Shown: positions 1 to 8,005 of the stretch, piece after piece
Layout of the letters: each line of letters starts with the position of its first letter
How positions within the stretch are numbered: the first letter of the stretch is position 1
Source of the DNA: a virus
DNA: 27,197 nt
Reading direction: 5' to 3' (one strand)
Virus record (IMG/VR): IMGVR_UViG_3300035126_000576
Span: 1 to 27,197 of that record
Made by a program: the position numbers and the translations under genes
Notes under the pieces: generated by a model
Told to the model about the DNA's origin: nothing
Databases searched by the model: none
The model's input: only the letters and a program-made list of their open reading frames with translations

Positions 1-729
1 GCCGACGCGGCCCGCTCCTCGCAGCGCAATCTCGAAATCATCCGGCAGACGGCGAAGGGCGCGCAAGACTCATGGAAGAACGTCCGCACGGGCATCTCGC
101 GCCAAGTCTCCACGATCCAAACCGACTTCTCCCGCGCCGTGGTCAACATCATCCGCGGGACAGAGAGTATCGGCGAAGCGATGCGGAAGGTTGGCAACGC
201 GGCGGTCGATGGCCTTCTGCGGATGGGGATTGAGTACGCCGTTAACGAAGGCATCAAGCTTCTCGGCAAGCTGCTGGCCAGTATGGGTGGCGTAGCCGCA
301 AAGATTGGCGGCATTCTTGGCGGCGGCGGTGGTAATGGTGGCAAGTCACCGGGCGGGCAGAATCCTGCAAGCTCTGCCGTGTCCGCTGCCTCGGGCGGCA
401 TCTTAGGCATGGTCACCAGTATCGGATCGCTGGTGTCTGGAGTCATCGGGAACTTTCAAATGGCCGGGATGAATAAGACCCTCGACCTGATCGAAAAGGA
501 AGTTCGCTATTCCCAGATTCACCTGCTGCACATCCTCGAAAAACACAACGAGTACCTCCCAAAACTGAAGGACATCTGGGACTCGCTGATCCGCATGGAG
601 ACGCGACAGATGAGCGTCGCTGGTGGCGGCGGCGCAACAGTGACCATCAACGTCAACGGCGGCGACCCGCGACAGATGCTCGAAGCCATCACGCGCGAAC
701 TGAAGCAGCTTGGAGTCATCCCGAAGTGA
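1..729 (+). CDS. Tail tape-measure protein, C-terminal part (5' end outside window)
   Basis: The frame is open from base 1 and ends at TGA 727-729, so about 242 residues of a longer protein are visible; the true start lies upstream. The segment begins with polar helical sequence, then shows 'GTESIGEAMRKVG' followed by an amphipathic/hydrophobic helical stretch, a glycine-rich linker (GGGGGNGG) and an Ala/Gly-rich hydrophobic region. It ends with a charged helix and a beta-like 'VTINVNGGDP' tail. This order of helices and Gly-rich hydrophobic spans is typical of the C-terminus of siphophage/myophage tape-measure proteins, which set tail length and help DNA entry. The position directly before a hub-like protein and a tail fibre supports the call. 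No catalytic domain is visible in this part. An internal methionine at about 181 is not a likely start, because the frame is open and plausible upstream of it. Confidence 0.72.
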   Translation, partial: ADAARSSQRNLEIIRQTAKGAQDSWKNVRTGISRQVSTIQTDFSRAVVNIIRGTESIGEAMRKVGNAAVDGLLRMGIEYAVNEGIKLLGKLLASMGGVAAKIGGILGGGGGNGGKSPGGQNPASSAVSAASGGILGMVTSIGSLVSGVIGNFQMAGMNKTLDLIEKEVRYSQIHLLHILEKHNEYLPKLKDIWDSLIRMETRQMSVAGGGGATVTINVNGGDPRQMLEAITRELKQLGVIPK

Positions 730-2666
730 GCCTAGACGTCTACATCGACGGCGCCATCCGCGAAATCGCTCACTACTCGCTAAACATTGCGGCGACGGCC
801 GGTCAGCGTGGATCGTTCAATATGCGCGTGATCTCAACGAGCGGCGCGTATCGACCTGAGCAGGGCCACGAGATAGAACTGTTCGACGGAGCAACCAAAC
901 TATGGGCCGGTTCGGTCGATGAGGTATCCGAGGTTTCGATCACTGAGGCGGGCTCAGCCGCGGGCGCGTTTTATGATATCCGGGGCATCACCTGGGAGCA
1001 GCGCTTGGACCGGCGGCGCTGTTACAACCCGAGCACTTCGCTGCCAGCGCATTACGACGGGACGTTTCTTTTCACGGCCAATCCGGCAACGGACACGCTG
1101 ACGACGGTATCGGCGCACGGGCGCAGCAACGGCGACCGGGTGCGGGTGAAAGCGCACGCGCAGGGCACGCTCTGCGACGGCCTCGATGCAACCATCGAGT
1201 ATTTTGTCATCGGTGCGACAACAAGCACGCTACAGCTATCCCTGACCAGCGGCGGCAGCGCGGTAGATATACTCGACGCCGGGACGCTGGACCAGGTCCT
1301 GCTCACCACGCGCGCGGGCGATGTCGTGGTGGACCTAGTGACCAACTACGCATCGAACGAGGGCATCGGCACCACGAACGTCGACGCGGGCGCGGTGCTT
1401 GACGTGGTGACGTTCGACGCCAACGCCAGCGTTATGGAAGCGATCAACGAACTCGCCCAAGTATGCGGCTTCGCTGTGTGGATGGACGAGGAGCGGGAAC
1501 TGTACTTCAAGCCGCGCACGTTTGCCAACGCGCCGTTCAACGTCTCCACGACCAGCGGCAACTATCGCTCACTGCGAATCCGCCGCACGCGCGAGGACAA
1601 GGTAAACGCGATCCTCACCCGGGTGCCTTGGAACCAGATCGTGAGCGAAACGGAATCGTTCTCGGGTGACGGCACCGCGCGGACCTTCACGCTAGCGCAC
1701 CGGTTGGCGCAGATCGTGAGTATCAGCGTCGATGGGCAGGTAGCTGAAATCGGCCAATTCCTGGCCGACACGGACCGCGAATGGTACTGGGAGTTCGGAT
1801 CGACAAAGATCCGGCAAGACGCGGCGGGCGACGTGCTGACCAGCGGCAACACGCTCCAAGTGATCTACCAGAAACTCGGGGCCGACGTGGTGACTGCCGA
1901 GGACGCCACTGATATCGCGGCAACGATCACGCAGGAAGACGGCGGCAGCGGACGATATGAGCGTTACACAGAGCGGGAGATCGGGCAAGTCCAAGCATTC
2001 TTAGCGGCTGAGGCCGTGATCGCGGCGCGGAAGAATCCGGTTGTCGAGGTCGAGTATGAGACCGACCAGATAGTGGAGCCGCTTTGCGCAACGGTCAAGC
2101 CGGGGCAACTGCAAACCGTAGCGAACACTCCGCGCGGTGTGAGTTCGGCCACGTACCTCGTAAATGAAGTCTACCTGACGGACGTTGCAGGCCAGTATCT
2201 CAAGGCGCGCGTGCGGGCTATCAGTGGAACATCCATCATTGGCATCCAGGAGTACTGGAAAGCCATGATCGGCGGCGGCGCGGCAAGCAGTTCCATTTCG
2301 GGCGGCGTGTTGACGCCCGCGGCCCCTTACAGCACTTCAGGCGGCATCTATTACGTTGGCGGGGCTACGACGATCACGCTTGACCTGTCAAACGGGCTCA
2401 CTCAGGAAATCCTACTCGACCGCGCCACCACCACGATCAGCGATGCCGTTTTTGGCACCGACCCATCGACGCCCGGAACGATGTTTACCGTGATTATCGA
2501 GAACGACGGTACAGACGGGAGAGTGCTTGTTTGGGGCGGCAATTTTCGCGGCGTTGGAGCTGTCGGGATCGACTCGACCCCGAATCTGCTCAACGTCTTT
2601 CAGTTCATGACAATGCGCGACGGAAAGCACGTCCGCTGTAATACTCCAGCCTTCGGACTGATCTAA
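726..2666 (+). CDS. Tail hub/baseplate-type protein with inserted Ig-like domain
   Basis: A 646-residue protein starting at GTG 726, which overlaps the tape-measure stop by 4 bp (GTGA). The N-terminal about 100 residues carry a beta-rich pattern ending in 'YDIRGITWEQRLDRRR', as in gp27-like/distal-tail hub proteins. The matching second half resumes near residue 197 with 'AGDVVVDLVTNYAS', then 'VMEAINELAQVCGFAVWMD' and 'LYFKPRTF'. Between them, residues about 112-195 read like a phage Ig-like module (Gly-x-x-Val, 'IEYFVIGATTSTLQLS' pattern), apparently inserted into the hub fold. Residues about 400-510 hold further hub-like sequence ('VVEVEYETDQI', 'YLVNEVYLTDVAGQYLKARV'). The last 100 residues are Gly/Ser-rich and may contact the fibre. 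It probably sits at the tail tip and joins tape measure to fibre. Assignment rests on pattern and order, not on a catalytic motif. Confidence 0.66.
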   Translation: MSLDVYIDGAIREIAHYSLNIAATAGQRGSFNMRVISTSGAYRPEQGHEIELFDGATKLWAGSVDEVSEVSITEAGSAAGAFYDIRGITWEQRLDRRRCYNPSTSLPAHYDGTFLFTANPATDTLTTVSAHGRSNGDRVRVKAHAQGTLCDGLDATIEYFVIGATTSTLQLSLTSGGSAVDILDAGTLDQVLLTTRAGDVVVDLVTNYASNEGIGTTNVDAGAVLDVVTFDANASVMEAINELAQVCGFAVWMDEERELYFKPRTFANAPFNVSTTSGNYRSLRIRRTREDKVNAILTRVPWNQIVSETESFSGDGTARTFTLAHRLAQIVSISVDGQVAEIGQFLADTDREWYWEFGSTKIRQDAAGDVLTSGNTLQVIYQKLGADVVTAEDATDIAATITQEDGGSGRYERYTEREIGQVQAFLAAEAVIAARKNPVVEVEYETDQIVEPLCATVKPGQLQTVANTPRGVSSATYLVNEVYLTDVAGQYLKARVRAISGTSIIGIQEYWKAMIGGGAASSSISGGVLTPAAPYSTSGGIYYVGGATTITLDLSNGLTQEILLDRATTTISDAVFGTDPSTPGTMFTVIIENDGTDGRVLVWGGNFRGVGAVGIDSTPNLLNVFQFMTMRDGKHVRCNTPAFGLI

Positions 2667-5600
2667 TGAGACTCCTTGCCCTACTTGCATTCTCGCTCCC
2701 AGCGCTGGCGCAGTTCCGCGTTAGTGACATAGCCATCTATCCGTCATCCAACGACGTCAGCACCGGGCAATTGCAATTTTTGACTCGGCGGGCAGACGGC
2801 AAGCTGGTGACGATCCAAGCGCCCACTACGGCCACCGCCTCCTACACCCTCACCCTGCCCACCGCCGCGCCCGCATCGAACGGCCACTGCCTTACAGGCA
2901 CCACGGCGGGAGTGTTGTCTTTCGCGGCCTGCCCTGGTGTGGGCGCGGTCCTAACGACGACCAACCAAGAGGTCGAAGGCTTTAAGTATTTCGGCGTCTC
3001 CGGCGCTGATCGGCTCGTGATGTATCGAATTGCCGATAACCAGATGGGCATCCAGACGATGCTTGACGGGCAGACGGACCCAACGACGTACGCCTACGGG
3101 GGCGTCAATAATCAGCTGCTTCTACAGCCGCGTGAAGGTGTTGTGGGCGTGGGCGCGATTGACACATCGTTCCGGCTGAACGTGGCCGGGACGTTCCGGG
3201 CGGCGGGCGCGGTGACGTTGGGGAGTACGCTTGCTGTTGCGGGGACGGCTACGATCTCCTCGCACATCCTCACGACGTCGCCTTCGACGGCGGATATCGG
3301 GGACGCGACGAACTATTTCCAGACTCTCAACGTCGAAAACATCAACGCGGCCCCCGGTGGCGTGGCGGCCGCCTACACGAAGGTCCGCAAGCTGGAGATC
3401 TCGGACATCCTCGGCGGCACGGCATTCTGGGACCAACGGGCAAACGCGACGACCGTAACGAGCGCGTGGACTCTCCGCGACAATGGCGGCTCTCGTGCAT
3501 TGCAAGCGGTACGGCAAGAGGCATCCAGCGCGGCGAACTATGTTCGCGTGTTCGGCGAACTCCGGCCCGCTCAGCGCGCCACGGCAGACGGCGACGCGGT
3601 GAACGACTCGGCAATGCCGACGCTTGGCAATACCTCCGCGCGTTGGTTGTCCATCTGGGGCGATGCTGCCACCATCACGAACGCATTGAGCGCGGGCTCC
3701 GCGACGGCCGGAACCATCACGGCGACGACTGCATTTGCGGGCGGCACGGACGGCGGGACGCCGATCGGCTCCTCGTCGGTTCGCATGGGGAAGATCTGGG
3801 GCTATGACGTGGATTTCGCGGGCACCGTGAAACTCGGGACTTCCTCGACCGTAGGCCAAGTCTGGACCGCCACCGGCACCGATGGCAGCGGCGACTGGGC
3901 CACGCCTGCTACGTCGCCGTGGGTGGTGAGCGGGAGCGACCTCTACTACAACACCGGAAACGTCGCAATTGGCGACACGACGACATCAATCGCTCGTCTG
4001 CTGGCGCGAACTTCCGACGTCAACGTCCTCGCCATCCACAACAGTGGAACGTCATCGAGCACGGCTGGCGCTGGGATTCAGGCGGCGATGGAATCGACGC
4101 CTTCCAGCGGGGATCGGCTCGCGTTCTACAGCTTCGGCAGCTTCGTCTCCGGCACCCGCTACAACGGCGCGTCGGTGACTGCCTTCACGACCCAAACCTG
4201 GACGCTTGGTTCGGCGCAAGGCACCGAACTGCGCTTGGAAACCACCGCCAACGGCGCGGCGACGCGGACAGCATCGGTAGTTGCCCGCGCATCAGGCGCG
4301 ACCGTGGCGGGCTCCCTGGGCATCAATACGTCGACTCCAGCGCACGCGCTCGAAGTGATCGGAGCCACTGCGAAGGTTTACAGCGGGACGAATACCGCCG
4401 ATACGACGCTCCACATCGGAAACGGAGACACCGGAGCCCCCGGCCAAGGTGCATTTCTGGCGTTCGTTGCTTCAGCCGCGACGCCGTACTTTTCCATCAA
4501 TGCACTTTCGCAGGGTGTGGCTTGGCGGGACATCGCTCTGGTGAATTCTGGTGGCTCGGTTTGCGTGGGGTGTACATCTCCGTCCACGAAGCTCGACGTA
4601 TCCGGCACGTTTGGCGCCAACGGCGCGGCGACGTTCGGTAGCACCTCGACCTTTGCTGGGGCCGTCGCAGTCGGCTCGACGGACCTGACCACGGCAACGC
4701 TGTTTAGCCGTGCTGCGGACGTGAACGGCCTCCGCATCCACAACTCCGGCACGCCTTCGCCATCGGGCGGCGCGGGCATCCAGGCGGCTATTGAGACCGC
4801 TCCGGCATCGGGCGATCGGCTTGCGTTTTATGCCTTCGGCCTTCGCACGGGCGGCGCGAACTACAACGGCGCGAACATCACGGCATGGGCCACGCAGAAC
4901 TGGTCCGCTGGTTCCGCGCAAGGCACCGAACTGAGATTCGAGACGACGGCGAACGGTGCGGCTTCGCGGACGACTTCGGTGGTGGTGAATGCGGCAGGGT
5001 TGGCTGTGACGGGGAACCTGTCGTTTACCGGCACGCTGAACACGTCGATTTCCACAACGGAACTGGGGTATCTGGACGGCGTGACTGCGGCAATTCAGAC
5101 GCAGTTGAATGCCAAAGGGAATCTCGCAGGCGGCAATAGTTGGTCTGGTAATCAGACTATAGGTGGGGTGCTGACTACCAACAGCACACTGATATTCAAC
5201 GGCCTAGTCCGCCCGCTGACGGACCTTTGTTGCGACATCGGCGAAGCCGGGTTCCGAGTTGGCGGAATTTTCTACGCGAGCGCGGATCAGTACGGATCGC
5301 ACCGCGTTCGCAACGGAGCAAATACTGCCTATCAGAGCGGCGGCACTCTCATACTTGAAACTGGCAGCACGATCAGTGCGGCCTCTGCTTCGATCAGTCC
5401 TGCCGAGGTCAGCTTTTTGGATGGCGTCACGTCGAACATTCAGACGCAATTGAACGGAAAAGGCTCTGGCACGGTAACGTCCATCGCAACGTCCGGCCCG
5501 ATCTTCGGCGGGACCATCACGGGATCTGGGACTATCTCGTGCCCTACTTGCTACACCACGGGCGGCGGCACCATCAGCGGCAACGTGGTTGTGACTGGGA

Positions 5601-5956
5601 CGCTTGCGGTAAACGGAACCTTGAGCACTGCCGGAGTTACGTTCGGCGGCAACTTGCTGCCGAGCATCAGTTCAACGTGGGAAATCGGCTCAGCATCGCA
5701 GCGAGTGGCCGGACTCTTCTACAACGGCGCGGACACCTACGGATCGCACCGGATCAGGAACGGCGCAAATATCACCCTGCAGAGCGGGGGGAGCCTGTTT
5801 TCTGATGCTGGATCAAGCGTAGATTTTTCCGGCACCGTCACGACGGGCGGCTCGGCCACGGCAACCGCTACCTATTCGTGTGGCGCCGGTGAAGCGATCA
5901 AGACTCTCACCGTGTCGCGCGGCCTCGTAACGGCGGCGACTTGCGGAACCCCCTAA
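2666..5956 (+). CDS. Large tail fibre/receptor-binding protein with signal peptide and internal repeats
   Basis: A 1096-residue protein starting at ATG 2666, overlapping the previous stop by one base (TAATG). It begins with a clear Sec-type signal peptide (MRLL, hydrophobic core, cut after 'LALAQ' or 'PALAQ'), which is unusual for a virion fibre. The rest is Gly/Ser/Thr/Ala-rich, beta-structured and repetitive. A segment of about 110 residues occurs twice (about residues 443-553 and 676-786, sharing 'IHNSGT', 'GAGIQAA', 'SGDRLAFY', 'SAQGTELR'). The motif 'LDGVT..IQTQLN.KG' occurs twice (about 5069-5119 and 5416-5463), and 'YGSHR.RNGAN' also occurs twice. 'GINTSTPAHALEV' and 'SPSTKLDVSG' are short trimeric-fibre type motifs. 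Such proteins usually form trimeric fibres that bind the cell surface. No S74 intramolecular chaperone was recognised at the C-terminus, which ends with two Cys (YSCGAG..., ATCGTP). Confidence 0.75.
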   Translation: MRLLALLAFSLPALAQFRVSDIAIYPSSNDVSTGQLQFLTRRADGKLVTIQAPTTATASYTLTLPTAAPASNGHCLTGTTAGVLSFAACPGVGAVLTTTNQEVEGFKYFGVSGADRLVMYRIADNQMGIQTMLDGQTDPTTYAYGGVNNQLLLQPREGVVGVGAIDTSFRLNVAGTFRAAGAVTLGSTLAVAGTATISSHILTTSPSTADIGDATNYFQTLNVENINAAPGGVAAAYTKVRKLEISDILGGTAFWDQRANATTVTSAWTLRDNGGSRALQAVRQEASSAANYVRVFGELRPAQRATADGDAVNDSAMPTLGNTSARWLSIWGDAATITNALSAGSATAGTITATTAFAGGTDGGTPIGSSSVRMGKIWGYDVDFAGTVKLGTSSTVGQVWTATGTDGSGDWATPATSPWVVSGSDLYYNTGNVAIGDTTTSIARLLARTSDVNVLAIHNSGTSSSTAGAGIQAAMESTPSSGDRLAFYSFGSFVSGTRYNGASVTAFTTQTWTLGSAQGTELRLETTANGAATRTASVVARASGATVAGSLGINTSTPAHALEVIGATAKVYSGTNTADTTLHIGNGDTGAPGQGAFLAFVASAATPYFSINALSQGVAWRDIALVNSGGSVCVGCTSPSTKLDVSGTFGANGAATFGSTSTFAGAVAVGSTDLTTATLFSRAADVNGLRIHNSGTPSPSGGAGIQAAIETAPASGDRLAFYAFGLRTGGANYNGANITAWATQNWSAGSAQGTELRFETTANGAASRTTSVVVNAAGLAVTGNLSFTGTLNTSISTTELGYLDGVTAAIQTQLNAKGNLAGGNSWSGNQTIGGVLTTNSTLIFNGLVRPLTDLCCDIGEAGFRVGGIFYASADQYGSHRVRNGANTAYQSGGTLILETGSTISAASASISPAEVSFLDGVTSNIQTQLNGKGSGTVTSIATSGPIFGGTITGSGTISCPTCYTTGGGTISGNVVVTGTLAVNGTLSTAGVTFGGNLLPSISSTWEIGSASQRVAGLFYNGADTYGSHRIRNGANITLQSGGSLFSDAGSSVDFSGTVTTGGSATATATYSCGAGEAIKTLTVSRGLVTAATCGTP

Positions 5957-5963
5957 ACGACTT

Positions 5964-6356
5964 ATGCGTACCACCCTACTACTCTTAATTTTCGCGGCGT
6001 TCGCGCTTGCCCAAGATAAGTCCGCGCTTCGCATTGTAGTCACAATGCCAGACGGGACGAAGCATGAATCTGCCATCACTGGCCCACCAGCCGCAGCCGG
6101 GCTGCAGATTCTGCAGCAGTCCATCGCGGCAGAACAGGCATGCGACCTGGACGGCGACGGCAACAATGTCAACTGCCGCGCGAAGTTCGCGAACCCCGCG
6201 CTGTACGTCCGCGCCCTCGTAATCGAGAAGGCGAAGGAGCTCGCGTTGCTGTATCCATCCTCCCAACTCAAGCCGCTGGTTGATGACCTGAAAGCCCGCG
6301 AAGCCGCTATCGCAGCCGCGCGTAAGGCACTCTTTGACGCGGCGAAGGCCCAATGA
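5964..6356 (+). CDS. Small exported protein, unknown function
   Basis: 130 residues, starting at ATG 5964 eight bases after the fibre stop. It has a signal peptide (MRTT, hydrophobic core, 'FALAQ' cut site). The mature part starts with a beta-like 'LRIVVTMPDGTKHE', then has a Pro/Ala stretch, an acidic 'DLDGDGNN' loop between two Cys (ACDLDG...VNCRA), and a long C-terminal amphipathic helix. The acidic loop resembles a calcium-binding DxDxDG loop, but a single loop is weak evidence. The DNA around the start is identical over 19 bp to that of the next gene, so the two signal peptides share ancestry although the mature parts differ. It sits between fibre and lysis genes and is likely exported to the periplasm or envelope. 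It lacks a lipobox, so it is not an obvious outer spanin. Confidence 0.6.
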   Translation: MRTTLLLLIFAAFALAQDKSALRIVVTMPDGTKHESAITGPPAAAGLQILQQSIAAEQACDLDGDGNNVNCRAKFANPALYVRALVIEKAKELALLYPSSQLKPLVDDLKAREAAIAAARKALFDAAKAQ

Positions 6357-6360
6357 TTTT

Positions 6361-6624
6361 ATGCGTACCACCCTACTGACCCTGACCCTAGCGGCGTTCG
6401 CCCTCGCGCAGACCCCGCTCAACAACGAAGAAAAGCTCGCCCTCGAAAACGCGCAACTCAAGCTGGCGCTGCTCGAGAGCCAGAAGAAAGAAATCCAGGC
6501 CGACGCGCAGAAGGTCTTCGAGGGCGCTTGCAAGCGCGCCGGGATCGACCTTGCCGCGTGCCAGTTCGACCAGGCCACGGCGTCGGTCAAGAAGGCCGAA
6601 GCGGTGAAAGAAGTGAAGAAGTAA
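6361..6624 (+). CDS. Small exported coiled-coil protein, unknown function
   Basis: 87 residues from ATG 6361. The frame could start nine codons earlier at TTG 6334, but ATG 6361 is preferred because it gives a proper signal peptide (MRTT, hydrophobic core, 'FALAQ') matching the preceding gene base for base at its beginning. The mature part is a Lys/Glu/Ala/Gln-rich helix ('EEKLALENAQLKLALLESQK') with heptad-like spacing, then a Cys pair (GACKRAG, AACQFD) and a second short charged helix. It is probably a periplasmic helical protein. Size and position next to a lysis region would fit a spanin-like or envelope-interacting role, but there is no lipoprotein or transmembrane anchor besides the signal. 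It ends at TAA 6622-6624, overlapping the next ATG by one base. Confidence 0.58.
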   Translation: MRTTLLTLTLAAFALAQTPLNNEEKLALENAQLKLALLESQKKEIQADAQKVFEGACKRAGIDLAACQFDQATASVKKAEAVKEVKK

Positions 6625-7049
6625 TGAGTATCCGGACGTTTCTCATTGACCTGTTCACGTTTGCGGTCATCGCTCTGGCCGCGTGCTTCGCATGGGCTAC
6701 GGTGGCTTCGGCGCAACCCTCCGACCTCTGCGGCCGCGAAACGAAAACGGCCACCGGCTACGTCAGGGTGCAGTGCATCGACTACCCGGCGGTCCTCCGC
6801 GCGACCGGCGCGACGATGTTTCCCACCGAGAAAGGCCAACAGGTATGGGTGCGGTCTTCCGACCCGACCATCCGCGCATATCGCATCGCCATGACCTACC
6901 GCAGAAACGGCCACCTCGATACGGTCGTGCAGTTCGCCGAGGTCCACCCGACCTACGACTCGGGGGCGTCCTGGGTGCTTGGGGAAATCGAGATCGTCAG
7001 CGTTGAAGTCACCGAGTTGCGGGAATCGGCGAAGGTGGCGGTCCCGTAA
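6624..7049 (+). CDS. Exported/membrane-anchored small protein, unknown
   Basis: 141 residues from ATG 6624 (TAATG overlap). The N-terminus is a long hydrophobic segment (about residues 9-30: 'FTFAVIALAACFAWATVASAQ') that reads as a signal peptide cut after SAQ, or as an N-terminal membrane anchor. The mature region has two Cys (DLCGRE, VQCIDY) and beta-rich sequence with several aromatic and charged residues ('QQVWVRSSDPTIRAYRIAM', 'GASWVLGEIEIVSVEVTEL'). I recognise no family. Tight coupling to the two exported proteins before it suggests a shared envelope role. The longer same-frame extension upstream (from about 6528) lies inside the previous gene and encodes Arg-rich shadow sequence, so it was not used. 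Confidence 0.55.
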   Translation: MSIRTFLIDLFTFAVIALAACFAWATVASAQPSDLCGRETKTATGYVRVQCIDYPAVLRATGATMFPTEKGQQVWVRSSDPTIRAYRIAMTYRRNGHLDTVVQFAEVHPTYDSGASWVLGEIEIVSVEVTELRESAKVAVP

Positions 7050-7052
7050 GGC

Positions 7053-7781
7053 ATGAGCGCCTGGCGCAAGATCATGGCCGTGGGTTGTACTCACGGCCCA
7101 TTGATATGCCCGGTTGCTGCGGCTGCTGTGCTGGAGTTCAAGCGCCAGTTCGAGCCCGATGTGGCCATCGACTTGGGGGATATCAATGATTGGGCCGCGT
7201 TCCGTTCCGGCGCGGGGGCTTGTGATCTTGACCAAGATCTAGTCGAAGACTTCGCGGCGTCCAAGCGTTGGCTGGAAATGTACCGACCCACGCATCGGTG
7301 CTTCGGAAACCACGACAACCGGGTGACGAAGCTATCGAATCACCCAAACAAGATCATCCGCTTTGCGGCATCGGCGTTGTTCAACGACTTGGCCGAAGTA
7401 GATCGGGAGAATGGAACAATCGTCAAGCCCTACCGGCAGCGCGGCGGCTGGCACCAGTTCGGCGGGACGCTTTGGGGCCACGGCTGGATGTACAACGAGC
7501 AGGCCATCCGGGATCACGCCGAGGCCTATGGGCGCTGTGTAATTGCTCATCTCCACGTCCCAGGAACTGCTATCGCTCGGAATACTGAAGCGGATCAAGC
7601 GTGGTGCGTCGGAATGATGGGTGACCCAGACAAGTTCGGTTATGCGGCAGATCGGCGGAATACGCTTCGCTGGAAGCACGGCATGGTCTGGGGCTACTTC
7701 AGCGACACGCACTCGCACTTATACCTCGAATCCTGGGACTGCAAGCACGGCGAGAAGGAGGATGTCCGATGGATGCTCTAG
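7053..7781 (+). CDS. Calcineurin-like metallophosphoesterase
   Basis: 242 residues from ATG 7053, three bases after the previous stop. The metallophosphoesterase motifs appear in order: 'GCTHG' (residues 11-15), 'LGDIND' (41-46), 'FGNHDNR' (84-90), 'WGHGW' and 'IAHLHVPG'. These supply the two-metal-binding Asp, Asn and His residues of the fold. The first motif is normally GDxH; here Asp is replaced by Cys (C12), so metal site 1 may be altered. Proteins of this kind occur in many phages and hydrolyse phosphodiester or phosphomonoester bonds; the substrate cannot be read from sequence. The gene ends inside the next gene's start region (13 bp overlap) and belongs to the late transcription unit. 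Confidence 0.82.
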   Translation: MSAWRKIMAVGCTHGPLICPVAAAAVLEFKRQFEPDVAIDLGDINDWAAFRSGAGACDLDQDLVEDFAASKRWLEMYRPTHRCFGNHDNRVTKLSNHPNKIIRFAASALFNDLAEVDRENGTIVKPYRQRGGWHQFGGTLWGHGWMYNEQAIRDHAEAYGRCVIAHLHVPGTAIARNTEADQAWCVGMMGDPDKFGYAADRRNTLRWKHGMVWGYFSDTHSHLYLESWDCKHGEKEDVRWML

Positions 7782-8005
7782 AAGCCCTCGCCCTACTCCG
7801 GCGCGAAATCTCAGGCAACGTCGAAACCGTCCCGGACGGATGGCGGACCTGCCAGCAGTGGTCCGAGGCTTGGGGCCTGAGCCGCCCGCATACGTCAACA
7901 CTGCTTTCCTCCGGCATTCCGGCGGGCCGCGTTGAGATGCGCGAGTTCAAAGTCCAGACGCCTGCCGGGGTGCGGCGCGTCCCGCACTATCGGGTGAAGC
8001 CGTGA
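7769..8005 (+). CDS. Small helix-turn-helix-like protein
   Basis: 78 residues from ATG 7769, with a strong ribosome-binding site (GAAGGAGG, about 7753-7762) inside the end of the phosphoesterase gene. The middle reads 'WRTCQQWSEAWGLSRPHTSTLLSSGI', a helix-turn-helix-like spacing of Trp, Trp and Gly-Leu-Ser. It is followed by a short basic beta-strand pattern ('GRVEMREFKVQTPAGVRR' then HYRV) that could form a wing. Small phage proteins of this form are usually taken as DNA-binding, but no target or partner is known. It is translationally coupled to both neighbours (GTGA overlap with the next gene). It could regulate late genes, or be a terminase- or virion-related DNA-binding accessory protein. 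Confidence 0.55.
   Translation: MDALEALALLRREISGNVETVPDGWRTCQQWSEAWGLSRPHTSTLLSSGIPAGRVEMREFKVQTPAGVRRVPHYRVKP

Noticed and set aside
3122-3859. Minus-strand open frame (245 codons) in the fibre gene
   Set aside because: Antisense to a repeat-rich structural gene; very Arg-rich with no motif.
3919-4641. Alternative + frame (240 codons) inside the fibre gene
   Set aside because: Arg/His/Gln-rich shadow without motifs; unlike the methyltransferase nested frame it has no regular repeats.
2666-5956. Tail-fibre repeats as a CRISPR array or DNA-level tandem array
   Set aside because: The repeats are protein-level, unequal in spacing and diverged in DNA; no direct repeat/spacer pattern exists anywhere in the window.
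5985-7235. Long minus-strand open frame (416 codons)
   Set aside because: It runs antisense across four well-supported coupled genes and encodes Arg/His-rich low-complexity sequence; a by-product of high GC.
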